Source of the DNA: an uncultured Photobacterium sp.
GTDB taxonomy: Bacteria > Pseudomonadota > Gammaproteobacteria > Enterobacterales > Vibrionaceae
Length of the DNA: 64,000 nt
Direction: 5' to 3'
Assembly (NCBI RefSeq): GCF_947502415.1
Contig: NZ_CANMZV010000012.1
Coordinates: 1 to 64,000 of the forward strand
Part shown: positions 56,175-64,000 of the stretch, piece after piece
How the letters are laid out: every line of letters begins with the position of its first letter
Position numbering within the stretch: position 1 is the first letter of the stretch
Translations under genes and position numbers: made by a program
The notes under the pieces: model-generated
Told to the model about the DNA's origin: nothing
The model's database searches: none
The model's input: the letters and a program-made list of their open reading frames with translations, nothing else

Positions 56175-56688
56175 AAATATATTTACCTCAATACCCTTAA
56201 GCGCTTGTCACTTTTTGGGCAAAAAAAAGCTAGCCCAGCAGCATCGCTGAACCAACATCGTTAACAGGGAACAGAATCATTCTAAACAAACTTGAGCAAG
56301 AGATCATCCCGGATCGCCGCTCCGGCATCATCCACATCACTAACGGCCTGTTGAAACAACATACGCTTACAAGAATAGACCACAAAATAATGTGGCTATA
56401 GTCACAAAAATACCAGATAGCGTAAATTTATCGTCAAAGAAAAGCTCAACCGCATTCTAAATACAACTAAAAAACACAATCACAGGCGAACTTTAGCCAA
56501 ATCAGTTAAGTGACTGATAAACCAGACCATAAAAACAAAAAACCATTTAAAATCATACCAATAAAGTATTTTTCAGTTTTTTTTACTAACTCTATCCAAC
56601 CAATAACCAGTAAAAAGAACACTATGCATTTAGCAGTCTCATGCATACCACAAAATAATTCCAAAAGGATTTCCAAAAGGATTCGATA
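56175..56688. other. 514-bp AT-rich control region between greA and the porin gene
   Basis: No gene is seen. The region is strongly AT-rich near the porin and should carry the porin promoter and regulator sites. A perfect tandem 12-bp duplication, TTCCAAAAGGAT at 659-670 and 671-682 of this kilobase (56659-56682), duplicates the porin's Shine-Dalgarno AAGGA; the second copy is 7 nt from the ATG. Confidence 0.6.
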
Positions 56689-57681
56689 ATGAACAAGAAC
56701 CTTATTGCTTTAGCAGTAGCAGCAGCATCAATCTCAGGCGCAGCAACAGCAGCAGAAGTATATTCAGATGAAGCATCTAGCCTTGCAGTCGGTGGTCGTT
56801 TTGAAGCGCGTGCAGTAATGGCTGATACAGAAACTAGCAGCAACAAAGTTTCTGATGCAACTCGCGTACGTATCAACGTAGCAGGTAAAACAGACATCAC
56901 TGACAATCTGTACGGTACAGGTTTCTTCGAAAAAGAATTCCAAAGCGCGGACAGCAGCGATGACGAAACCCGTTATGCTTACGCTGGTATCGGTGGCACA
57001 TACGGCCAGCTGGTTTACGGTAAGGCCGACGGCTCTCTAGGCATGCTGACTGACTTTACTGATATCATGTCTTTCCACGGTAACGAAGCTGGTAACAAGC
57101 TAGCTGCGGCTGACCGTACTGACAATAACCTTGCTTACGTAGGCTCTTTCGACCTAATGGGCAACAACCTGACTGTTAAAACTAACTACGTATTCGACAA
57201 CGGCGAAAACACTGACGGCTACTCTGTTGGTGCTATGTACGTGATGGATATGGGCCTAGGCTTCGGTGCGGGTTACGGTGAACAAGACGGTCAGAGCTCT
57301 AAAAACGGCAACGAAGACAAAACAGGTAAGCAGGCATTCGGTGCGATTTCTTACACTGTCGGCGATTTCTACGTTGCAGGTCTTTACCAGGACGCTCGTG
57401 ACACAGTGGTTCATGACAGCCTAATCAAAGATTCAACTGGCTACGAATTTGCAGCATCATACACCCTAGGCAAAACTGTATTTATCGCTACTTACAACTA
57501 CTTAGAAGATACGGATAAGAACGTTGACCTACGCGACTCTGTTGCTGTAGATGCAACTCACTACTTCAACAAGAACTTCCGTACTTACGCTTCTTACAAG
57601 TTCAACAACCTGGACAAAGACGTTGTTGGTAAGAAAGTTGCGTCTGACGAATTCGTTCTAGGTGCACGTTACGACTTCTAA
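56689..57681 (+). CDS. ompU: OmpU/OmpH-type general porin
   Basis: A 330-residue Gram-negative outer-membrane porin. The signal peptide MNKNLIALAVAAASISGAA is cleaved after the ATA at about residue 21. The mature protein is a beta-barrel of alternating short strands, beginning VYSDEASSLAVGGRFEARAV. It contains a YGQLVYGKADGSLG segment and the constriction-loop region after it, and ends in the aromatic outer-membrane insertion signal LGARYDF. Position between greA and dacB equals V. cholerae ompU (VC0633), hence the symbol; Photobacterium porins of this class are also called OmpH or OmpL. ToxR control is known for ompU in Vibrio but not shown here. Confidence 0.9.
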   Translation: MNKNLIALAVAAASISGAATAAEVYSDEASSLAVGGRFEARAVMADTETSSNKVSDATRVRINVAGKTDITDNLYGTGFFEKEFQSADSSDDETRYAYAGIGGTYGQLVYGKADGSLGMLTDFTDIMSFHGNEAGNKLAAADRTDNNLAYVGSFDLMGNNLTVKTNYVFDNGENTDGYSVGAMYVMDMGLGFGAGYGEQDGQSSKNGNEDKTGKQAFGAISYTVGDFYVAGLYQDARDTVVHDSLIKDSTGYEFAASYTLGKTVFIATYNYLEDTDKNVDLRDSVAVDATHYFNKNFRTYASYKFNNLDKDVVGKKVASDEFVLGARYDF

Positions 57682-57785
57682 TTTAATTAGAATTCAGAGC
57701 GTTAGATCCAAAAAAACGGTACTTGCCTTCGAGCCGGTACCGTTTTGCTATAAGATGGCTAGGGTTAACTGAACCTCTCATTTTT

Positions 57786-59204
57786 ATGGCACCAATCATG
57801 TTACGAGCACTCCCATTACTTATCGGCATTCTGTTTTGCCTTCCAGCTTTTGCCAGCTTTTCTCCCCAGAAGGCCTTAAATCAGTTGCCAGAAGGTCATG
57901 ATACAGCCCTGTTGATCACCGATCCGACAACAGGCACCACCTTAACCACCCAACGCGAAAACCAGCTGCAGGCACCAGCCAGTACTCAAAAGCTCATCAC
58001 GGCATTAGCGGCCAGGCTTTACCTCGGCAAAAACTTTCGATTTCACACCGAATTAGAGCAAGACAAAAACAACTTTATTCTCCATTTCAGCGGCGACCCA
58101 AGCCTATCTCGGCAACAACTGGTTGCCCTGCTGAAAAAAATAAAAAAAGTCAGGAAAACCATCAGTGGTGACATAATCCTTAATGGTGCCATTTTCAGTG
58201 GGTACGAACGTGCGCCGGGCTGGCCATGGGATGTACTAGGCGTTTGCTACAGTGCTCCATCAAGCAGTATTTCCCTTGAACATAATTGCGTTCAGGGCGC
58301 TCTTTACAGCAATAAAACAGCCGGACAACTGACTCGGGTACACATCCCTCCCCACCAGCCAATTGAGGTCAGCACCCACGCTCTCACAGTGACCACGGAG
58401 CAGCAGAAAGCCCGCCATTGTGAATTGGAACTCTATGCCGAAGATACCAACCACTATCTGCTCAGCGGTTGCCTGGAGCAGCAGAAACGTCCATTACCAC
58501 TGAACTTTGCCGTACAGAATACATTTAAATTTACTGAGGCAGTGATTCGCAGAGAACTAAAACGAGCCGGGATCCGTTTTACCGGTAATATAGTGAGAAG
58601 TGATACCGCCCGTGGCAAACGCATTGCCCGCCACTCTTCAGCCCCGCTCAGTGAGCTGCTCGATACCATGATAAAAGACTCCGACAACCTGATTGCCGAC
58701 AACCTCGCTAAAACACTCGGCAATCGCTACTTCAGCCAACCTGGTACGTTTAATAATGGTGTCGCAGCCATTAAAGCTATTTTGAAAGAAAAAGCAGGCA
58801 TTGACCTACACCAGGCCGTATTAGTCGACGGCTCGGGACTGTCTCGCAACAACCGCCTGACAGCGAGTCAAATGATGGAAGTGATCACTTACATCTACCA
58901 CCATGACAAACAGTTGGGGTTGCTGACAACCTTACCGGTCAGCGGACAAAGCGGCACCTTACGTTACCGTCAGAGTATCCGCCACCAGCCACTGATCGGA
59001 CAAATTGCTGCCAAAAGCGGTTCACTGTTCGGCACTCACAACCTTGCCGGAGTGCTTACTACCCAATCGGGTAAGGAGCTACTGTTTGTACAACTTGTCA
59101 CCAACTACCACCCGGAAGAGCGAGACGATGATACCCCTAAAGTCGCCCCTCCTATCGAACAGTTCGAGCGAGAGTTATACCGCGCGCTATATAAAAGCTT
59201 TTAG
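57786..59204 (+). CDS. dacB: D-alanyl-D-alanine carboxypeptidase/endopeptidase (PBP4)
   Basis: A 472-residue class C penicillin-binding protein when started at ATG 57786; a second ATG four codons on is possible and neither has a strong ribosome-binding site. A signal peptide (LLIGILFCLPAFA) precedes the catalytic domain. The active-site motifs are S66-TQK (SxxK), SDN in IKDSDNLIADNL, and KSG in AAKSGSLFGTHN. The inserted domains II and III of PBP4 lie between SxxK and SDN. It trims peptide stems and cleaves cross-links in the periplasm. The stop codon lies in a heptameric tandem repeat. Confidence 0.94.
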   Translation: MAPIMLRALPLLIGILFCLPAFASFSPQKALNQLPEGHDTALLITDPTTGTTLTTQRENQLQAPASTQKLITALAARLYLGKNFRFHTELEQDKNNFILHFSGDPSLSRQQLVALLKKIKKVRKTISGDIILNGAIFSGYERAPGWPWDVLGVCYSAPSSSISLEHNCVQGALYSNKTAGQLTRVHIPPHQPIEVSTHALTVTTEQQKARHCELELYAEDTNHYLLSGCLEQQKRPLPLNFAVQNTFKFTEAVIRRELKRAGIRFTGNIVRSDTARGKRIARHSSAPLSELLDTMIKDSDNLIADNLAKTLGNRYFSQPGTFNNGVAAIKAILKEKAGIDLHQAVLVDGSGLSRNNRLTASQMMEVITYIYHHDKQLGLLTTLPVSGQSGTLRYRQSIRHQPLIGQIAAKSGSLFGTHNLAGVLTTQSGKELLFVQLVTNYHPEERDDDTPKVAPPIEQFERELYRALYKSF

Positions 59205-59238
59205 GTTCTAGGTTCTAGGTTCTAGGTTCTAGGTTCTA
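59202..59238 (+). repeat. Five tandem copies of TAGGTTC at the dacB stop codon
   Basis: TAGGTTC repeats exactly five times from 59202 to 59236, with two bases of a sixth. The first TAG is the dacB stop codon, so repeat-number changes would not alter the protein. Confidence 0.9.
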
Positions 59239-59246
59239 CAACAAAA

Positions 59247-59278
59247 AAAAAGCGAGTAACAAAAGTCACTCGCTTTTT
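59247..59278. terminator. Terminator between dacB and mgtE
   Basis: AAAAAGCGAGT, a ten-base loop, ACTCGCTTTTT. It serves the convergent dacB and mgtE genes. Confidence 0.8.
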
Positions 59279-59336
59279 CTAATCTGGTTATTTTCGGATG
59301 TAAAACTGAAGAGTAAAGCTATTGAGCCTGCGCTCT

Positions 59337-60191
59337 CTACGCTAATCCCAAAAATGTATTCACTGTGGTGAAATAGATAATCATCCCGGAAATATCAACC
59401 ACTGAGGCCAATACCGGACTCACCAGCACCGCCGGATCCAGACGGCAGGCTCGGGCAATCATCGGCAGCACTCCGCCGACGGTGGTCGACAGCACCACCT
59501 GCAACGAAATCGCCATTCCAATCGCCAGAGCGATATCTTCGAGCCTCATGCCAATCGGCAATACCGTACTGTCACTGAACACCATAACCCGGCCGACAAT
59601 CACAAGTGCCAGCACCACTGCAATCACAATGGCTACACGGAACTCTTTCCAAAGTACAGCCAGCCAGTCTCGACACCGTATTTCTTCCATTGCCAGCGCC
59701 CGGACCACCAATGTCGCCGCCTGCGAACCGGTATTCCCTCCCGCAGCCGCAATCACCGGCATATAAATCGCCAGTAGCACTAGTTGACTCAAGGTGTCTT
59801 CATAATGAGAAATGATCAATCCCGAAACAATACCCAGCAAAGCCAGGCCGACAATCCAGCCAATGCGCTCACGCACATGGCTAAAGACACTGTTTTTCAG
59901 ATAATGCCCTGCCGGCTCAGCTTCCGAGCAGATCAATCCAAGTCCGTTCGCCAAGTGACGCATACGCACTTGCTCATTTCGTTCATCAAGCAGATCCAGC
60001 AAGGTCTGCACATGCCGCAAAGGGCATTCATGTAATACCGCAATCGCATCGGAAATTGGCATCCTGGCAAGGAGTGTCGCCTGCTCATTAATGTCATATT
60101 TCAAGAACGCATTACGGACAGCCAGCACATCACTCTGGCCTAGGTGTTCATTTGTAGTTGCAGCCTGAGCCGCATAGTTCATTACCGCCAT
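59337..60191 (-). CDS. mgtE: Short MgtE-type magnesium transporter lacking CBS domains
   Basis: A 284-residue inner-membrane protein when started at ATG 60191 (GGGAG lies 7 nt upstream); 15 earlier codons are open. The C-terminal 175 residues are a complete MgtE channel domain with about five membrane segments. They carry the signature AAAGGNTGSQAATLVVRALA and the pore-lining LDPAVLVSPVLASVVDISGM. The first 95 residues resemble only part of the MgtE N domain (YDINEQATLLARMPISDAIA). The pair of CBS domains that senses cytosolic Mg2+ in full-length MgtE (about 450 residues) is absent. A roughly 400-nt leader with a short acidic/proline ORF precedes it, suggesting RNA-level control. Mg2+ is the likely substrate; Co2+ or another divalent is possible. 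Confidence 0.85.
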   Translation of the reverse strand: MAVMNYAAQAATTNEHLGQSDVLAVRNAFLKYDINEQATLLARMPISDAIAVLHECPLRHVQTLLDLLDERNEQVRMRHLANGLGLICSEAEPAGHYLKNSVFSHVRERIGWIVGLALLGIVSGLIISHYEDTLSQLVLLAIYMPVIAAAGGNTGSQAATLVVRALAMEEIRCRDWLAVLWKEFRVAIVIAVVLALVIVGRVMVFSDSTVLPIGMRLEDIALAIGMAISLQVVLSTTVGGVLPMIARACRLDPAVLVSPVLASVVDISGMIIYFTTVNTFLGLA

Positions 60192-60370
60192 GGCGAATCT
60201 CCCGATTGGCAATGCCCGCCTTTTCAGACGCAGCATGGGTAACGACCACCAGAATCACGTCATACAACTATGCAAATGTGCCAACCACTACTACATCAGA
60301 AAAACAAAACTCATTTTGTCTGATAAAAAAATAGCGAAAAGCCTGTCATCTACAGTAGATTGACGCCGTT

Positions 60371-60448
60371 CTATATTGAGAATATTGGCAAGAAAACCGA
60401 GGAATGATTTGTCAGGATAGATATCAGAAGAAGAGATACATAAGACAT
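60371..60448 (-). CDS. Possible second leader ORF (25 aa, hydrophobic)
   Basis: MSYVSLLLISILTNHSSVFL and then PIFSI, starting six nt after a CGGA sequence in the mgtE leader. It could be a second leader peptide, as mgtCB-type leaders have two, or chance. The underlying RNA is pyrimidine-rich, which would also suit a Rho loading site. Confidence 0.25.
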   Translation of the reverse strand: MSYVSLLLISILTNHSSVFLPIFSI

Positions 60449-60451
60449 ATT

Positions 60452-60480
60452 ATTCCGAACCCGAAAAGAAGGTCCGGAAT
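60452..60480 (-). promoter_or_regulatory. Stable hairpin in the mgtE leader
   Basis: On the minus strand ATTCCGGACC (60480-60471), a nine-base loop and GGTTCGGAAT (60461-60452) give a ten-bp stem with one GU pair. No T run follows, so it is not an intrinsic terminator. It lies just after the leader ORF. Confidence 0.6.
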
Positions 60481-60498
60481 CACAGGAGACCGACACCG

Positions 60499-60552
60499 TT
60501 AACGGGTTTGATTTTCCACCTTCATACTCGGGGGATGGTCGGTATCGTTCAT
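60499..60552 (-). CDS. Leader peptide upstream of mgtE (17 aa, acidic/proline)
   Basis: ATG at 60552, with GGAGAC six to seven nt upstream, opens a 17-codon ORF: MNDTDHPPSMKVENQTR, stop TAA at 60501-60499. The Asp-Thr-Asp-His-Pro-Pro start resembles the acidic/proline sequences of MgtL (also 17 residues), which destabilise the ribosome when Mg2+ is low. The SD core GGAG (60562-60559) can pair with CTCC (60488-60485) and ACCGAC (60543-60538) with GTCGGT (60494-60489), so the ORF is enclosed in a stem that translation would open. The ORF ends about 308 nt before mgtE. Function is inferred from layout; no homology search was done. Confidence 0.6.
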   Translation of the reverse strand: MNDTDHPPSMKVENQTR

Positions 60553-60593
60553 TAATGTCTCCAAAAAGATTTATCGCTTATGCGACGCGGCCA

Positions 60594-60621
60594 ATTTTAC
60601 GCAATTCGGTGCTCAGTTCAA
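60594..60621 (-). promoter_or_regulatory. Predicted sigma70 promoter of the mgtE leader
   Basis: TTGAAC (-35, 60621-60616), a 16-bp spacer, TAAAAT (-10, 60599-60594). A start near 60587 would give a leader of about 395 nt before mgtE. Confidence 0.55.
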
Positions 60622-60683
60622 GCAATAAAAGCCCGGATTTTGCTTCTTTCGTGCATTTTCCAATCAATTACACTTAAAAACAA

Positions 60684-60708
60684 AACAGCCCGCATAAAGC
60701 GGGCTGTT
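60684..60708 (-). terminator. Terminator of carAB
   Basis: AACAGCCCGC, loop of five, GCGGGCTGTT, followed on the minus strand by TTTTGTTTTT. It separates carB from the mgtE transcription unit. Confidence 0.85.
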
Positions 60709-60727
60709 GTTACATTATGGCATTACA

Positions 60728-63700
60728 TTAAGCGTTATTCACGCGGGCATGCAACTCCTGAACGGAGGTAACCGTGTTACGGTCATCTGCTGCCCAAGCC
60801 ATACAAGTTGCAAAAGCGGCATTCAAGGTGGTGGTATAGTTCACTTTTTCTGCCAGAGCGCCTCGGCGCAGCACTTTCGAATCCTCAATCGCCTGACGGC
60901 CTTCTGCCGTATTAACAATGTAGGAGTATTCGTTGTTCTTGATACGGTCAAGAATGTGCGGGCGACCTTCGTGCACTTTGTTCACCAAACGAGGGTTAAT
61001 GCCAGCTTCACCCAGAACAATCGCTGTACCATGGGTCGCATCTAGCTCATAGCCTTGCTTCACCAGCTTTGAAGCCAGGTCAACTACACGCTGTTTGTCA
61101 TTGCCACGCACAGACAGCAGTGCACGACCTTTCGCCAGCTTCTCTTTACCACAACCTAATTCAGCTTTAGCGAAAGCCTCTGCAAACGTATTGCCGACAC
61201 CCATCACCTCACCGGTTGAGCGCATTTCAGGGCCAAGTAGTGGATCGACGCCCGGGAACTTGTTAAATGGCAGCACAACTTCTTTCACCGAGTAGTACGG
61301 TGGAATAATTTCCTTGGTAAAACCCTGTGATTCAAGTGACTGACCAGCCATCACGCGAGCAGCAATTTTCGCCAGCGGCGCACCGGTTGCCTTAGAGACA
61401 AAAGGTACCGTTCGCGCCGCTCGCGGGTTAACTTCAATCAGGTAGACTTCGTTATCTTTCACCGCAAACTGGGTATTCATCAGGCCGCGTACGCCTAGTT
61501 CTAAGGCCAGTTTTTCAACCTGCTGACGCATCACATCCTGGATTTCCTGGCTTAAGGTATAAGCCGGCAATGAACATGCTGAGTCACCAGAGTGAACCCC
61601 TGCCTGCTCAATGTGCTCCATAATACCGCCGATAACCACACGCTCGCCGTCACAGATAGCATCAATATCCACCTCAGTTGCATCATCCAGGAATCGATCC
61701 AGCAACACTGGCGACTCATTTGACACGCTCACGGCTTCATTGAAGTAACGGCGCAGGTCACTCTCGTCATACACAATTTCCATCGCACGACCACCCAGAA
61801 CATAAGATGGACGAACTACCAGCGGGAAACCAATCTCTTTCGATTTCTCTACCGCCTGCTCCATTGTGGTCACAGTGGCATTTTCAGGCTGAAGCAAACC
61901 TAAGCGCTCAACGGCAGCCTGGAAACGTTCACGGTCTTCTGCGCGGTCAATCGCATCTGGGCTGGTACCAATAACCGGCACACCCGCCGCTTCCAGTGCA
62001 CGAGCCAGTTTCAGTGGTGTCTGGCCACCGTACTGAACAATAACCCCTTTCGGTTTTTCGACGCGAACAATAGCCAGAACATCTTCCAGAGTTACCGGTT
62101 CGAAATACAAACGGTCAGATGTATCGTAGTCAGTCGATACCGTCTCCGGATTACAGTTAACCATGATGGTTTCATAACCATCTTCACGAAGTGCAAGGGA
62201 AGCGTGAACACAGCAGTAATCAAACTCAATACCCTGGCCAATACGGTTAGGACCGCCGCCGAGTACCATAATTTTATCCTTGTCCGTTGGATTGGCTTCA
62301 CACTCTTCATCGTAAGATGAGTACATGTAAGCCGTATCTGAAGAGAATTCTGCCGCACAGGTATCCACACGCTTATAAACCGGATGGATATCGAACTGGT
62401 CACGCTGCTTACGAATTTCCGTTTCAGCCACACCCAACAGCTTCGCCAGACGGGCATCAGCAAAGCCCTTACGCTTAAGCTTACGCAGAGTCTGCGCGTT
62501 CAGGCCGGCAAAACCGCCCTCTTTTACTTCATTTTCCAGCTTAACCAGCTCTTCAATTTGCACCAGGAACCAGCGATCAATATTGGTCAGGTTGAAAACA
62601 CCGTCGACAGACAGGCCAGCACGGAATGCATCAGCGACGTACCAAATACGCTCAGCACCTGCATCTTTTAATTCATGACGGATTTGCGTCAGAGCATCCG
62701 GTGCATCTAAATCAACCATCTCATCAAAGCCGTTAGCCCCCACTTCCAAACCTCGCAAGGCTTTTTGCAGTGATTCCTGCTGGTTACGACCAATCGCCAT
62801 GACTTCACCAACAGACTTCATCTGTGTTGTCAGGCGGTCATTAGCACCGGCAAATTTCTCGAAGTTAAAGCGCGGGATCTTTGTCACGACGTAGTCGATC
62901 GTCGGTTCGAACGAGGCTGGGGTCGCACCACCTGTGATGTCGTTCATCAGCTCATCGAGAGTAAAGCCAATGGCTAGCTTGGCTGCCACCTTAGCAATCG
63001 GGAAACCCGTAGCCTTTGAAGCCAACGCCGAGGAACGCGATACACGCGGGTTCATCTCGATGATAACCATGCGACCATCTTTCGGGTTAATACCGAACTG
63101 GACGTTAGAACCACCCGTTTCGACGCCGATTTCCCGCAATACCGCTAACGATGCATTACGCATCAGCTGGTATTCTTTGTCAGTCAGAGTCTGTGCCGGG
63201 GCGACGGTGATGGAGTCACCTGTGTGAATACCCATAGCGTCGAAGTTCTCGATTGAGCAGACGATGATGCAGTTATCGTTCTTATCACGAACGACTTCCA
63301 TCTCGTATTCTTTCCAGCCAATCAATGATTCGTCAATCAACAGCTCATTGGTCGGTGACAAATCCAGACCACGGCGGCAGATTTCTTCGAACTCTTCCTT
63401 GTTATATGCGATACCACCACCGGTACCGCCCATGGTAAACGAAGGACGAATGATACAAGGGAAACCGACCATATCGAGAACCTTGTAGGCTTCTTCCATG
63501 GTCTTAGCCGTATCGGCACGCGGACACTCTAGGCCAATAGACTTCATGGCCGCATCGAAGCGAGAACGATCTTCTGCCTTATCAATCGCATCAGCCGTTG
63601 CACCGATCATTTCCACATCGAACTCTTCCAGCACACCGTGCTTTTCAAGATCCAAGGCACAGTTCAATGCGGTCTGGCCACCCATTGTCGGCAGTACTGC

Positions 63701-63952
63701 ATCCGGGCGCTCTTTTTCGATGATCTTACGGACAACTTCCCAGTGAATTGGCTCAATGTAAGTTGCATCGGCCATATCCGGATCTGTCATGATAGTGGCA
63801 GGGTTAGAGTTAACCAGAATAACGCGGTAACCCTCTTCGCGCAGCGCTTTACAAGCCTGTGCACCTGAGTAGTCAAACTCACATGCCTGACCAATCACAA
63901 TCGGGCCAGCACCTAGAATAAGAACACTTTTAATGTCAGTACGTTTTGGCAT
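60728..63952 (-). CDS. carB: Carbamoyl-phosphate synthase large subunit
   Basis: A 1074-residue CarB, making carbamoyl phosphate from bicarbonate, ammonia and two ATP for arginine and pyrimidine synthesis. It has two homologous ATP-grasp halves (about 1-550 and 551-935), each with a GQGIEFDY- or [14 protein letters not shown] start. A C-terminal allosteric domain (MGS-like, about 936-1074) binds UMP and ornithine. Length is near E. coli CarB (1073). GGGAG lies about nine nt ahead of the ATG. carA ends 17 bp upstream. Confidence 0.98.
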   Translation of the reverse strand: MPKRTDIKSVLILGAGPIVIGQACEFDYSGAQACKALREEGYRVILVNSNPATIMTDPDMADATYIEPIHWEVVRKIIEKERPDAVLPTMGGQTALNCALDLEKHGVLEEFDVEMIGATADAIDKAEDRSRFDAAMKSIGLECPRADTAKTMEEAYKVLDMVGFPCIIRPSFTMGGTGGGIAYNKEEFEEICRRGLDLSPTNELLIDESLIGWKEYEMEVVRDKNDNCIIVCSIENFDAMGIHTGDSITVAPAQTLTDKEYQLMRNASLAVLREIGVETGGSNVQFGINPKDGRMVIIEMNPRVSRSSALASKATGFPIAKVAAKLAIGFTLDELMNDITGGATPASFEPTIDYVVTKIPRFNFEKFAGANDRLTTQMKSVGEVMAIGRNQQESLQKALRGLEVGANGFDEMVDLDAPDALTQIRHELKDAGAERIWYVADAFRAGLSVDGVFNLTNIDRWFLVQIEELVKLENEVKEGGFAGLNAQTLRKLKRKGFADARLAKLLGVAETEIRKQRDQFDIHPVYKRVDTCAAEFSSDTAYMYSSYDEECEANPTDKDKIMVLGGGPNRIGQGIEFDYCCVHASLALREDGYETIMVNCNPETVSTDYDTSDRLYFEPVTLEDVLAIVRVEKPKGVIVQYGGQTPLKLARALEAAGVPVIGTSPDAIDRAEDRERFQAAVERLGLLQPENATVTTMEQAVEKSKEIGFPLVVRPSYVLGGRAMEIVYDESDLRRYFNEAVSVSNESPVLLDRFLDDATEVDIDAICDGERVVIGGIMEHIEQAGVHSGDSACSLPAYTLSQEIQDVMRQQVEKLALELGVRGLMNTQFAVKDNEVYLIEVNPRAARTVPFVSKATGAPLAKIAARVMAGQSLESQGFTKEIIPPYYSVKEVVLPFNKFPGVDPLLGPEMRSTGEVMGVGNTFAEAFAKAELGCGKEKLAKGRALLSVRGNDKQRVVDLASKLVKQGYELDATHGTAIVLGEAGINPRLVNKVHEGRPHILDRIKNNEYSYIVNTAEGRQAIEDSKVLRRGALAEKVNYTTTLNAAFATCMAWAADDRNTVTSVQELHARVNNA

Positions 63953-63969
63953 TTCTTTTTACTCCCGGC

Positions 63970-64000
63970 TTAGGCGCTGTGCTGCTTGATTAGTTCGATA
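63970..64000 (-). CDS. carA: Carbamoyl-phosphate synthase small subunit, last codons (partial)
   Basis: The minus strand at the right edge reads IELIKQHSA then TAA (63972-63970), matching the FIELIEQ-type C-terminus of CarA. Position right before carB confirms it. Only about ten codons are inside the window. Confidence 0.8.
   Translation of the reverse strand, partial: IELIKQHSA

Noticed and set aside
60302-60338. AT-rich dyad ATCAGA...TCTGAT in the mgtE leader as an intrinsic terminator
   Set aside because: The stem is weak and on the minus strand no T run follows it.
60499-60562. M-box or other known riboswitch in the mgtE leader
   Set aside because: The conserved M-box sequence blocks are not present; the stem contains a well-started short ORF instead.

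Overview
The window is chromosomal DNA of a gammaproteobacterium of the family Vibrionaceae, most likely Photobacterium or a close relative. The evidence is gene order: radA / large PilZ protein / serB / deoDBAC / nupC and prfC / rocS / ubiUV / nlpI / pnp / rpsO / truB-rbfA-infB-nusA-rimP / secG-glmM-folP-ftsH-rlmE / yhbY / greA / porin / dacB. From memory this matches two separate stretches of the Vibrio cholerae large chromosome, joined here. The proteins also read as typical Vibrionaceae versions. No database search was possible, so genus is an inference.

Layout. (1) 1 to about 6.4 kb is an AT-rich accessory patch. It holds an IS21-like end, a serine recombinase with res-like inverted repeats, decayed antitoxin-like fragments, a HipA-like kinase overlapping an Xre-type regulator, a 47-codon small ORF, and broken IS110 and IS3 remnants. 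Imperfect direct repeats flank the hipA module. (2) 6.4 to 20.7 kb: a quinone-reductase-like gene, a decayed stretch, an S24-like regulator, then yjjX, trpR, slt, ettA, a PilZ gene next to an M23 endopeptidase gene, radA, a large PilZ protein, serB and ytjB. (3) 20.8 to 28.4 kb: nucleoside catabolism and uptake (deoC, deoA, deoB, deoD, nupC) with a CRP site upstream of nupC, plus xapX and yjjV. (4) 28.5 to 38.9 kb: glgX, prfC, rimI-holD, yhbS-ubiT, the c-di-GMP enzyme gene rocS, and ubiUV for oxygen-independent ubiquinone synthesis behind an Fnr-like box. (5) 38.9 to 56.2 kb: the translation and RNA-turnover superoperon on the minus strand, with tRNA-fMet and tRNA-Leu(GAG), followed by secG, glmM, folP, ftsH, rlmE, yhbY and greA. 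(6) 56.2 to 64 kb: an OmpU-type porin, dacB, a short MgtE-type magnesium transporter and carB, with the last codons of carA at the right edge.

The most interesting item is the roughly 400-nt leader of the short mgtE gene. It contains a sigma70-like promoter, a 17-codon leader ORF with a strong ribosome-binding site and an acidic/proline sequence (MNDTDHPPSMKVENQTR), and stem-loops that can pair the leader's ribosome-binding site with sequence just after its stop codon. The arrangement resembles the mgtL leader of enterobacterial mgtA, but precedes a different transporter family, one that also lacks the usual CBS sensor domains. I know of no description of such a leader upstream of mgtE.
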